NCBI GenBank assembly: GCA_937910255.1
Contig: CALEOQ010000055.1
Location: 1 to 15,436 of the forward strand
Length of the DNA stretch: 15,436 bases
Reading direction: 5' to 3'
From: an uncultured Caulobacteraceae bacterium
Lineage (GTDB): Bacteria; Pseudomonadota; Alphaproteobacteria; Caulobacterales; Caulobacteraceae
The notes under the pieces are model-generated. The model had not been told where the DNA came from, did no database searches, and saw nothing but the letters and a program-made list of their open reading frames with translations. Every line of letters begins with the position of its first letter. The stretch's first letter is position 1. The position numbers and the translations under genes were made by a program. Shown here piece by piece: positions 1 to 6,069 of this stretch.

Positions 1-75
1 GGACTGGAGTTCGGGCGTGTGCTCTGCCGGGCTGCGGGGGCAGGACCGGGGGGCGGCGCGCCGTGGCGGGCGGGC
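1..75. other. Degraded Illumina adapter and G-biased sequence at left contig end
   Basis: Bases 2-33 line up with the Illumina read-2 adapter in the orientation that leads into the insert: 27 of 32 positions match, and every mismatch is to G (A to G three times, T to G twice). Errors only towards G are what dark cycles give on two-colour sequencers. The next 40 or so bases are an unusually G-rich run that does not give a convincing HemD reading frame. The boundary with real genome is not sharp. From about 75 on, the minus-strand frame reads as normal HemD. This is a technical artefact, not biology. Confidence 0.85.
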
Positions 76-145
76 GCTCGGCCGTGGCCGCGGCGGCCGG
101 CTCGGCGCGGGTGATCCAGATCAGGCGCCGGTCTTGGGACGTCAT
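33..145 (-). CDS. hemD: Uroporphyrinogen-III synthase, N-terminal fragment (cut by contig end)
   Basis: Reading leftwards from the ATG at 145-143 gives MTSQDRRLIWITRAEP and then an Ala-rich stretch ending ATAER. The core WITRAEP followed by A-T-A-E-R is the usual start of HemD, where the first beta strand and the Arg-Ala/Pro-Glu/Gly-Pro turn are conserved. HemD closes and rearranges the linear hydroxymethylbilane made by HemC into uroporphyrinogen III. The gene follows hemC on the same strand after about 60 bases, the common hemC-hemD order. Only about 24 residues are trustworthy. Beyond them (below about base 75) the frame runs into degraded adapter, so the Pro/Arg-rich continuation should be ignored. 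An in-frame TTG at 181 is an alternative start. The family call rests on a short stretch plus context. Confidence 0.62.
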
Positions 146-205
146 CGCCGCAGAAAAGCTTGAGCGGCCGCCCCGATGCAAGCCTGTAGACGCCGCCGGG
201 GCGCT

Positions 206-1180
206 TTAGGGCGCGGTCTCTTCCGGCAGGATGATGGCGTCGCCGGCCTCGTCGCGCAGCTCGGCGCCCAGCTTCAGGCCCAGCTCGCGGGCCGCCACCA
301 TGGCGTCGGCGGCGCTGGTGAGATCCAGCCCCTCTTGCCGGCGGAAGCGCAGGCGGCCGTCCGGCGACAGCGCCTCGACGATCAGGAAGAGCTGGCCGGC
401 CTTCAGGGTCGCATAGGCGCCGATGGGCGTGCGGCAGGAGCTTTCCAGGGCCGCCATGGCGCCGCGTTCGGCGGCCACGGTGGTGGTGGTGTCGAGATCC
501 CGCAGGGCCTCCAGCCAGGGCTGGCCCTGGTCGGCCTCGCGGGTCTCGATGGCCAGCGCCCCTTGGCCCGGGGCCGGCGGGCGCTCCACGGGGTCGATGA
601 AGCTCTTGGCCGATCCGTCCAGGCCCAGGCGCTTGAGCCCCGACAGCGCCAGGATGATGGCGTCGTACTCGCCAGCCTCCAGCTTGGCCATGCGGGTGCC
701 GACATTGCCCCGCAGCAGCTGCACATCCAGGTCGGGGCGGGCATACAGGCTCTGGGCCTGGCGGCGCAGGCTGGCGGTGCCCAGGCGCGCGCCGCGGGGC
801 AGGTCTTCCAGGGTGCGGGCCTCGCGGCTGAGGAAGGCGTCGCGGGGATCTTCCCGTTCCGGAATGGCGGCGATGACCAGGCCCGGCGGCAGGACGGCGG
901 GCATGTCCTTCATGGAATGGACCGCGCAGTCGATGCGGCCATCCAGCATCGCCTCCTCGATCTCCTTGGTGAACAGCGCCTTGCCGCCCACCTCCAGCAG
1001 GCGCCGGTCCTGGATCTGGTCGCCCGAGGTGCGAATGATCACCAGGGGGGCCACACGCTCGGCGTCTTCCGGCGCGGCGCCCAGGGCCGCAGCGATGCGG
1101 CGCTGCATCTGGCCGGCCTGGGCCAGGGAGAGCTGGGAGCCGCGGGCCCCGATGCGGACGACGGGCGGTTGCGAAGACAC
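206..1180 (-). CDS. hemC: Hydroxymethylbilane synthase (porphobilinogen deaminase)
   Basis: This cytoplasmic enzyme joins four porphobilinogen molecules into hydroxymethylbilane on the route to haem and other tetrapyrroles. The protein is 324 aa, normal for the family. It opens with the domain-1 signature IGARGSQLSLAQ (residues 10-21). It carries HSMKDMP (88-94), whose Asp92 corresponds to the catalytic aspartate, then arginine-rich GTASLRR and LRGNVGTR segments that bind the growing chain. ESSCRTPIGA (246-255) contains Cys249, the expected attachment point of the dipyrromethane cofactor. All key residues are present, so it should be functional. The ATG at 1180 places IGARGS directly after a short N-terminus. 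It diverges from tsaD across 72 bases and is followed by hemD on its own strand, probably as an operon. Confidence 0.97.
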   Translation of the reverse strand: MSSQPPVVRIGARGSQLSLAQAGQMQRRIAAALGAAPEDAERVAPLVIIRTSGDQIQDRRLLEVGGKALFTKEIEEAMLDGRIDCAVHSMKDMPAVLPPGLVIAAIPEREDPRDAFLSREARTLEDLPRGARLGTASLRRQAQSLYARPDLDVQLLRGNVGTRMAKLEAGEYDAIILALSGLKRLGLDGSAKSFIDPVERPPAPGQGALAIETREADQGQPWLEALRDLDTTTTVAAERGAMAALESSCRTPIGAYATLKAGQLFLIVEALSPDGRLRFRRQEGLDLTSAADAMVAARELGLKLGAELRDEAGDAIILPEETAP

Positions 1181-1252
1181 GGTGGGCGGTCTACCTGCGA
1201 TGCGATGACTGACAGCCCGCTGCTACAGGACAGGCGCCTTGGCCGCAACCGG

Positions 1253-2356
1253 ATGACCGATCCTGCGGCGCCGGGCCTCACGGTCCTGGGCCTTGAGACC
1301 AGCTGCGACGAAACCGCCGCGGCCGTGGTGCGGCGGAGCGCCGACGGCGAGGTGCGCGTGCTGTCCTCGGTGATCGCCAGCCAGATCGCCCAGCACGCCC
1401 CCTATGGCGGGGTGGTGCCCGAGATCGCCGCCCGCTCGCATGTGGAGGCCATCGACGCCATCGCCGCCCAGGCCATGAGCGAAGCCGGTCTTTCCTATGA
1501 CGATCTGGACGGGGTGGCGGCCACCGCCGGGCCTGGCCTGGTGGGCGGGGTGATGGTGGGCCTGGCCTTTGGCAAGGCCGTGGCGCTGGCCCGGTCCCTG
1601 CCCCTGGTGGCGGTCAACCATCTGGAGGGCCATGCGGTCTCGGCCAGGCTGGGGGCGCAGGTGGACTATCCCTTCCTGCTGCTGCTGGTGTCCGGCGGCC
1701 ATTGCCAGCTGCTGGAGGTGGCCGGGGTCGGCGCCTGCCGCCGCCTGGGCACCACCATGGACGACGCGGCCGGCGAAGCCTTCGACAAGATCGCCAAGAC
1801 GCTGGGCCTGCCCTATCCCGGCGGACCGGCCCTGGAGAAGCTCGCCGTCGGCGGCGATCCTGAGCGGTATGTCCTGCCGCGGGCGCGCCTGGGCCACAAG
1901 GACTGCGACTTCTCCTTTTCGGGCCTGAAGACCGCCGCGGCGCGGATCGCCGAGGGCCTGAGCACCGAGCCTGAGCGCCGGGATCTGGCCGCCGCGGTCC
2001 AGGCCGCCATCGCCCGCCAGCTGCGCGAACGCACCGAGCGGGCCATGGACCTCTATGCGCAAGATCATGGGGGCGAGGCGCTGCGCTTCGTCGTCGCCGG
2101 GGGCGTGGCCGCCAACGGCGCGGTGCGCGCCACCCTGGAAGAGACCGCCACGGCGCGGGGCTTTTCCTTCACCGCCCCGCCGCTGGCCTACTGCACCGAC
2201 AACGGCGCCATGATCGCCCTGGCCGGCGCCGAGCGGCTGGCCCTGGGAATCAGCGATCCCCTGGACGCCCCGGCCCGCCCCCGCTGGCCCCTCGACGCCG
2301 CGGCCGCCGCGGCCCATCCCAGCCACCTCGCCGGCCGAAAGGGCGCCAAGTCATGA
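1253..2356 (+). CDS. tsaD: tRNA N6-adenosine threonylcarbamoyltransferase TsaD
   Basis: TsaD transfers the threonylcarbamoyl group onto A37 of ANN-decoding tRNAs, working with TsaB and TsaE. From the ATG at 1253 the protein is 367 aa, typical length. LGLETSCDET (12-21) opens the ASKHA fold. NHLEGH (122-127) supplies metal-binding His123 and His127. SGGH (147-150), DDAAGEAFDKIAK (170-182) and FSFSGLKTA (220-228) line the nucleotide site. YCTDNGAM (313-320) supplies the metal ligand Asp316. The open frame runs far upstream through hemC antisense; that extension has no homology. An in-frame ATG at 1205 would add 16 unconserved residues, so 1253 is preferred. The stop overlaps the gpsA start (ATGA). 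Confidence 0.96.
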   Translation: MTDPAAPGLTVLGLETSCDETAAAVVRRSADGEVRVLSSVIASQIAQHAPYGGVVPEIAARSHVEAIDAIAAQAMSEAGLSYDDLDGVAATAGPGLVGGVMVGLAFGKAVALARSLPLVAVNHLEGHAVSARLGAQVDYPFLLLLVSGGHCQLLEVAGVGACRRLGTTMDDAAGEAFDKIAKTLGLPYPGGPALEKLAVGGDPERYVLPRARLGHKDCDFSFSGLKTAAARIAEGLSTEPERRDLAAAVQAAIARQLRERTERAMDLYAQDHGGEALRFVVAGGVAANGAVRATLEETATARGFSFTAPPLAYCTDNGAMIALAGAERLALGISDPLDAPARPRWPLDAAAAAAHPSHLAGRKGAKS

Positions 2357-3354
2357 GCCAGCCGATGAAACGCGCCGGGGTCATCGGGGCCGGCGCCTGG
2401 GGCACGGCCCTGGCCCAGGTCTGCCTGCGGGCCGGGCTCGCCACCACCCTTTGGGCCCGCGAGCCGGAGGGGGTGGCCTCCATCGCAGAGACCGGGGAAA
2501 ACCGCCTGTTCCTGCCCGGCGTGGCCCTGGACTCAGGCCTCGTCTGCACCGGCGACCTGGCCGATCTGGCCGGTTGCGACCTGATCCTCATGGTGGCGCC
2601 GGCCCAGCACCTGCGCGCCGCGCTCACGGCCTTTTCCCCCCACGCCCGGCCGGGCCTGCCCGTCCTGCTCTGCGCCAAGGGGGTGGAGCAGGGCTCGCTG
2701 AAGCTGATGACGGAGGTCCTGGCGGAGACCCTGCCCGACGCCGCGCCCGCCGTGCTGTCAGGCCCCAGCTTCGCCGGCGAGGTGGCCCGCGGCCTGCCCA
2801 CCGCCGTGACCCTCGCCTGCCCGGACGAGGCCCTGGGCCGGGCCCTGGCCGAAGCCATAGCCGGGCCGGCCTTCCGCCCCTACTACGCCGCCGACATGAT
2901 CGGCGCCGAGGTGGGCGGGGCGATCAAGAATGTGCTGGCCATCGCCTGTGGCATTGTCGAGGGCCGGGGCCTGGGGCGCAGCGCCCATGCCGCGCTCATC
3001 ACCCGCGGCTTTGCGGAAATGACCCGGGTGGCCGTGGCCCTGGGCGGCGAGCCGGAGACCGTGGCCGGTCTCTGTGGCCTCGGCGACCTGGTGCTGACCT
3101 GCTCCAGCCCGCAGTCGCGCAATATGAGCGTCGGCCTGGCGCTGGGCGCCGGCCAGACCCTGGAGGCGGCCCTGGCCGGCAAGCTCTCGGTGGCCGAGGG
3201 GGTGGCCTCGGCGCCCGCGGTGCGCCAGCTGGCCGCCAAGCTCGGCGTCGAGACCCCGATCTGCGAAGCCGTGGCCGCCATCCTGGCCGGCGAGGTCGCC
3301 GTGGATGTCGCCATCGAAAACCTGTTGTCCCGTCCCTTGAGGGACGAACGCTAG
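2353..3354 (+). CDS. gpsA: NAD(P)-dependent glycerol-3-phosphate dehydrogenase
   Basis: GpsA reduces dihydroxyacetone phosphate to sn-glycerol 3-phosphate, the backbone for phospholipids. The protein is 333 aa, normal length. The Rossmann motif GAGAWGTALA is at 12-21. CAKG (107-110) provides Lys109, GPSFAGEVA (137-145) is the family signature, and GGAIKNVLAIACG (188-200) carries the catalytic Lys192. GLCGLGDLVLTC and SRNMSVG lie in the C-terminal helical domain. All diagnostic residues are intact. The ATG overlaps the tsaD stop by four bases, indicating translational coupling. The stop at 3352-3354 is followed at once by a palindromic repeat and then the YciI gene. Confidence 0.96.
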   Translation: MSQPMKRAGVIGAGAWGTALAQVCLRAGLATTLWAREPEGVASIAETGENRLFLPGVALDSGLVCTGDLADLAGCDLILMVAPAQHLRAALTAFSPHARPGLPVLLCAKGVEQGSLKLMTEVLAETLPDAAPAVLSGPSFAGEVARGLPTAVTLACPDEALGRALAEAIAGPAFRPYYAADMIGAEVGGAIKNVLAIACGIVEGRGLGRSAHAALITRGFAEMTRVAVALGGEPETVAGLCGLGDLVLTCSSPQSRNMSVGLALGAGQTLEAALAGKLSVAEGVASAPAVRQLAAKLGVETPICEAVAAILAGEVAVDVAIENLLSRPLRDER

Positions 3355-3422
3355 AGCGCGTCCCGATACGTGGGACCCGGTTATCGGAACGAAGCGCGCG
3401 CAAGACTTGGAGTGTAGATCTG
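3353..3422 (+). repeat. Dispersed palindromic intergenic repeat, copy 1
   Basis: The entire gap between gpsA and the YciI gene is one imperfect palindrome. GCGCG (3356-3360) pairs with CGCGC (3395-3399), and CCGATA (3363-3368) pairs exactly with TATCGG (3382-3387), around a GTGGGACCCGG centre. The layout (GAGCGCG, CCGA, GTGGGA-ACCGG, TCGG, CGCGC, then an AAGA-GAGT-TAGA tail) fits a small non-coding repeat I recall as common between genes in alphaproteobacteria. A decayed relative lies at 9555-9604. It may act in mRNA processing or attenuation between gpsA and the next gene. That is inference. Confidence 0.7.
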
Positions 3423-3424
3423 GA

Positions 3425-3712
3425 ATGAGCCTGTTTGTCCTGATGTGCTTCGACAAGGCCGACGCCCTGCCGCGCCGCACCGCCGCCCGGGCCGACCACC
3501 TGGCCTATATCGAACAGCGCCTGGAGAAGGTGAAGCTGGCCGGCCCGCTGCTGACCGAGGCCGGCGACATGGCCGGCTCGCTGATCATCTATGAGGCCGC
3601 CGACCGCGCCGAGGTCGAGGCCTTTGCGGCCGGCGATCCCTACAAGGCCGCCGACGTCTTCGCGCGGGTGGAGATCTCCGCCTTCAAGGTCACCCGCGGA
3701 GCCCTGGCTTGA
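3425..3712 (+). CDS. YciI-like protein
   Basis: This small protein of 95 aa belongs to the YciI family, a ferredoxin-like alpha/beta fold usually found as a dimer, with a conserved His-Asp pair proposed to be catalytic. Visible hallmarks are RADHLAYIEQ with His25, LAGPLLTEAGDMAGS (38-52), which is the family's GP...G..GS loop, and GDPY (70-73) with Asp71. The substrate is unknown for most members. The ATG at 3425 is preferred over an in-frame TTG at 3407, because the TTG lies inside the upstream repeat and MSLFVL is where family homology begins. The stop overlaps the start of the Rieske gene. The position after tsaD-gpsA suggests a conserved but poorly understood housekeeping role. Confidence 0.88.
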   Translation: MSLFVLMCFDKADALPRRTAARADHLAYIEQRLEKVKLAGPLLTEAGDMAGSLIIYEAADRAEVEAFAAGDPYKAADVFARVEISAFKVTRGALA

Positions 3713-4065
3713 GCACAAATCCCGCCCGCCCGCCGGCCGGGACCGATCTCTGCGCCCTGGACGAGGTGGCCGAGCCCGGCGCCAAGGGCTTCCGGTTTCG
3801 CGCCGAGGCGGCGATGTTCGCCGGCGTCGTCGTGCGGATCGGCGGGGAGATCCGCGGCTATGTGGATTCCTGCCCCCATGCCGGCTGGCCGCTCTCGGCC
3901 CTGGACGACCGCTACCTGACGCGGGATCATCGCCACATCCTCTGCGCCGGCCACGGGGCGCTGTTCACCCCGCTCACCGGCGAATGCGTGGTGGGTCCCT
4001 GCTTCGGCGAACGCCTGGCGCCCTGGTCGATCGAGGTTCGCGACGGCCGGGTGGTGACGGCCTGA
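3709..4065 (+). CDS. Small Rieske [2Fe-2S] domain protein
   Basis: A 118-aa stand-alone Rieske domain. SCPHAGWPL gives Cys55-Pro-His57 and LCAGHGALF gives Cys79-Ala-Gly-His82, the two Cys and two His needed for a Rieske cluster. CAGH replaces the more usual CPxH of box 2. A downstream Cys-containing GECVVGPCFG segment is typical of this soluble ferredoxin-like subgroup. There is no membrane anchor or signal, so it is probably cytosolic and carries electrons to an oxygenase or reductase not visible here. The TTG start overlaps the YciI stop (TTGA), so translation is probably coupled. No better start lies before the conserved region. The partner and substrate are unknown. Confidence 0.87.
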   Translation: MSTNPARPPAGTDLCALDEVAEPGAKGFRFRAEAAMFAGVVVRIGGEIRGYVDSCPHAGWPLSALDDRYLTRDHRHILCAGHGALFTPLTGECVVGPCFGERLAPWSIEVRDGRVVTA

Positions 4066-4175
4066 GAGCGCCCATCGCCTTCGCACAACTGGCCGGCCTG
4101 GGCGCCTGAGGGCGCGCGATTTTCGAACACAAGCGTCGCGATCCATCGGCATAGCTCGCAAGGCGCATGATGTCT

Positions 4176-4180
4176 GGAGG
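4176..4180 (+). promoter_or_regulatory. Shine-Dalgarno deciding the methyltransferase start
   Basis: GGAGG lies eight bases before the ATG at 4189 and only two bases before the competing in-frame TTG at 4183, which favours the ATG. Confidence 0.7.
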
Positions 4181-4188
4181 GCTTGGGG

Positions 4189-4971
4189 ATGCGGGCGAAC
4201 ACATCGCGGGGCTTGCGGCTGGCCTTTGATGCGGCGGCGGAGGTCTATGATCTTGGCCGGCCGAGCTTCGATGCGGCGCTGCTTCGGCCCATGCTCGATC
4301 AGGCGGGCCTGAAGCCTGGCGACCTCGTCCTGGAGATCGGCGCCGGCTCTGGCCAGCTGACCGGCGGCCTGCTGGAGGCCGGGCTTCGGGTCATAGCCCT
4401 TGAGCCCGGCGCGCGGCTGGCCGAACGGCTGGCGCAGAAGTTCGCCGGTCATGATGGCCTTGAGGTGATCGGGGCCAGTTTCGAAGACTATGCGCCCGAC
4501 CAGCCGTTCGCCGCGGTCCTGGCCAGTAACGCCTTCCACTGGGTGGACCCCGAGGTGAGCTACGCCAAGGCCTGGGCGGCGCTGGCGCCCATGGGCTCGC
4601 TCTGCCTGATCTGGAACTTTCCGATCCTGGCGGACGGCGTCCTTCAGGCGAAGATCAACGATCAGGTGTTTGTCGAGGGGCTGGAACAGTTGCGCCGCGA
4701 TCCGGCGACCTTCCGCGCCAGCCTGGACGGGGCCATTGCGGGCGGCCATCGGGAGCTCGCCGAAACCGAACTCTATGGCGCGCCGTGGACCTGCTGGATC
4801 GACCGGCGGCTCGCCCTGACGCCGGACGCCTATATCGACCTGCAGGCCAGCTATGCGAACACGGTGGGCGCGCGGGACCGGCTTGTCGGACTTAGCTCCG
4901 TTCTCCAGACTCCGGTCGAGGTGCTGGACCACGTCTATCTGAGCGCCGCCCGCCGCCGGAGCCTGGCATGA
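4189..4971 (+). CDS. Class I SAM-dependent methyltransferase
   Basis: A 260-aa protein with one Rossmann-type methyltransferase domain. Motif I, LVLEIGAGSGQLT, is at 46-58. The acidic residue after strand 2 is in VIALEPG (68-74). ASNAFHWVDPE (112-122) is the motif IV/post-II region common in the UbiE/Tam-like 'FHWVD' subgroup. The C-terminal half is divergent, so the substrate (small acid, quinone or other) cannot be named. The ATG at 4189 has GGAGG (4176-4180) eight bases upstream; an in-frame TTG at 4183 sits too close to that site. The 123 bases before it hold no gene I can see. The stop overlaps the next gene's start by ATGA, so the two are probably co-translated. Confidence 0.9.
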   Translation: MRANTSRGLRLAFDAAAEVYDLGRPSFDAALLRPMLDQAGLKPGDLVLEIGAGSGQLTGGLLEAGLRVIALEPGARLAERLAQKFAGHDGLEVIGASFEDYAPDQPFAAVLASNAFHWVDPEVSYAKAWAALAPMGSLCLIWNFPILADGVLQAKINDQVFVEGLEQLRRDPATFRASLDGAIAGGHRELAETELYGAPWTCWIDRRLALTPDAYIDLQASYANTVGARDRLVGLSSVLQTPVEVLDHVYLSAARRRSLA

Positions 4972-5717
4972 GCCCCGACACCGTCCGCGTCGCGGCCGCC
5001 CAGACGCCGGTCTTCTGGGAGGATGTGGCGGGCGCGCTGGCCTATGCACGGGGCGTGATCGCAGAGGCGCAGGCGGCCGGGGCGGCTCTGCTGTGTTTTC
5101 CGGAAGGGTTTCTGCAGGGCTATCTGGTGGAGCCCGAAGCGGCCCGGCGGGCGGCCCTGGACCTCGGCTCATCGGCCTTCGCCGATGTGGCGGGCCAGCT
5201 GCCGGAGGCCGGCCCCCTGCTGGTGCTGGGTCTGATCGAGGCCGAAGGCGGGCGGCTCTACAACACCGCCGTGGTGATCGAGGGGCGCCGGCTGATCGGC
5301 CGCTATCGCAAGACCCACCTGCTGAAAAGCGAGACGGTGTTTTCGCCCGGCGAGGACTGTCCGGTGTTTGAGGCCGGCGGTCTGCGCTTCGGGATCAATA
5401 TCTGCTTCGACACCAACTTCCCGGAAGCCGCCCGGAACGTGGCAGATCAGGGCGCGTCCCTGCTGGTCTGCCCCGCCAACAACATGCTGCCCCGCGCCAT
5501 CGCCCTGGACTGGAAGGATCGGCATAATCCGGTGCGGGGCGAGCGCTGCTGCGAGACCGGCCTCTGGTGTCTCTCCGCCGATGTCACCGGCGAACGGGGC
5601 GACCGCGTGGCCTGGGGGCCGACGGCGCTGCTGGACGACCAAGGCGCGGTGGCGGCCCAGCTGCCCCTGGACGCGCCGGGCCTGCTGGTCTGCGACCTGC
5701 CGCTATTTGCTCGGTGA
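4968..5717 (+). CDS. Carbon-nitrogen hydrolase (nitrilase superfamily)
   Basis: A 249-aa amidase or nitrilase-fold enzyme with the complete Glu-Lys-Cys triad: Glu46 in CFPEGFLQGY, Lys115 in RYRKTHLLK and the nucleophile Cys146 in INICFDTNFPEAAR. The spacing and the short length fit the amidase branch (omega-amidase, N-carbamoyl hydrolase or predicted amidohydrolase) better than true nitrilases, which are usually above 300 aa. It is expected to hydrolyse an amide or carbamoyl bond in the cytosol. The substrate cannot be read from the sequence. The start ATG overlaps the methyltransferase stop, so the two products may act in one small pathway (inference). It ends 49 bases before the ArsR-type gene. 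Confidence 0.9.
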   Translation: MSPDTVRVAAAQTPVFWEDVAGALAYARGVIAEAQAAGAALLCFPEGFLQGYLVEPEAARRAALDLGSSAFADVAGQLPEAGPLLVLGLIEAEGGRLYNTAVVIEGRRLIGRYRKTHLLKSETVFSPGEDCPVFEAGGLRFGINICFDTNFPEAARNVADQGASLLVCPANNMLPRAIALDWKDRHNPVRGERCCETGLWCLSADVTGERGDRVAWGPTALLDDQGAVAAQLPLDAPGLLVCDLPLFAR

Positions 5718-5731
5718 GATAAGGCCGGGGC

Positions 5732-5760
5732 TTGACTGTCATTTAGACATTTAGCTAAAT
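5732..5760 (+). promoter_or_regulatory. Predicted promoter of repressor/SdpI-like operon (leaderless)
   Basis: TTGACT (5732-5737), a 17-base spacer and CTAAAT (5755-5760) form a plausible sigma-70 type promoter. The expected start of transcription, six or seven bases after the -10 box, falls on or just before the ATG at 5767, so the mRNA would have essentially no leader. No Shine-Dalgarno lies before that ATG, which agrees. The -10 match is moderate. Confidence 0.55.
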
Positions 5761-5763
5761 GTC
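5746..5763. promoter_or_regulatory. 18-bp perfect palindrome, likely ArsR-type operator
   Basis: GACATTTAG is followed directly by its exact reverse complement CTAAATGTC, in an A/T-rich island within GC-rich DNA. It covers the predicted -10 box and ends three bases before the ATG of the repressor gene. A dimeric winged-helix repressor bound here would block RNA polymerase, so the simplest reading is autoregulation by the adjacent gene. An extra half-site, ATTTAG, lies at 5741-5746. Confidence 0.75.
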
Positions 5764-5766
5764 GTC

Positions 5767-6069
5767 ATGAGCAGTGTCTTCAAGGCCTTGTCCGATCCCA
5801 CCCGACGTCGGGTGCTACAGCTGCTCAAGGCGCGTTCCATGAGCGCAGGGGAGCTGGCCGACCATTTCCCGGTCTCCAAGGCCACGATGTCGGCCCACTT
5901 CGCCGTGCTCCGCGAGGCGGACCTGGTTGTCGCGGAGAAGCAGGGAAAGTCGATCATCTACGCCCTGCGGATCTCGGTCCTGGAGGACGCCCTGCTGGGC
6001 TTCGCCGACGGCCTCGGCCTCGGTATCGCCCGCACCCCTGAGACGCGCCCGCAAGAAGGTGAGACATGA
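5767..6069 (+). CDS. ArsR/SdpR-type winged-helix repressor
   Basis: A 100-aa DNA-binding protein. FKALSDPTRRRVLQLL (5-20) is the hallmark opening of the ArsR family, and the helix-turn-helix spans about 26-54 (SAGELADHFPVSKATMSAHF then the wing-proximal LREADLV). KQGKSIIYAL forms the beta wing. No cysteine metal site (such as ELCVCDL) is present, which puts it with the SdpR-like autorepressors rather than metal sensors. The ATG lies three bases after the 18-bp palindrome. Its stop overlaps the start of the membrane-protein gene (ATGA). By analogy with sdpR-sdpI of Bacillus subtilis, the membrane partner may relieve repression by sequestering this protein. That mechanism is inference. Confidence 0.88.
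   Translation: MSSVFKALSDPTRRRVLQLLKARSMSAGELADHFPVSKATMSAHFAVLREADLVVAEKQGKSIIYALRISVLEDALLGFADGLGLGIARTPETRPQEGET

Noticed and set aside
157..172. GCGGCCGC sites (here and at 6684-6692) as cloning scars
   Set aside because: Such 8-mers are expected by chance in DNA of this composition, and the flanking sequence is normal genome.
176..1252. Upstream extension of the tsaD open frame giving a 726-aa protein
   Set aside because: The extra 359 residues are antisense to hemC and read as low-complexity Gly/Ala/Gln/Arg. TsaD homology starts just after the ATG at 1253.
1223..2326. 367-aa minus-strand open frame opposite tsaD
   Set aside because: Gly/Gln/His-rich shadow of tsaD third positions with no recognisable motif.
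4066..4188. Small gene or RNA in the gap after the Rieske gene
   Set aside because: No open frame with a ribosome site, no promoter-terminator pair and no repeat were found.
3640..5172. 510-aa minus-strand open frame across the Rieske, methyltransferase and nitrilase genes
   Set aside because: Its composition (Arg, Pro, Ala, Gly rich) is typical of a GC-rich antisense shadow, and three recognisable genes lie opposite it.
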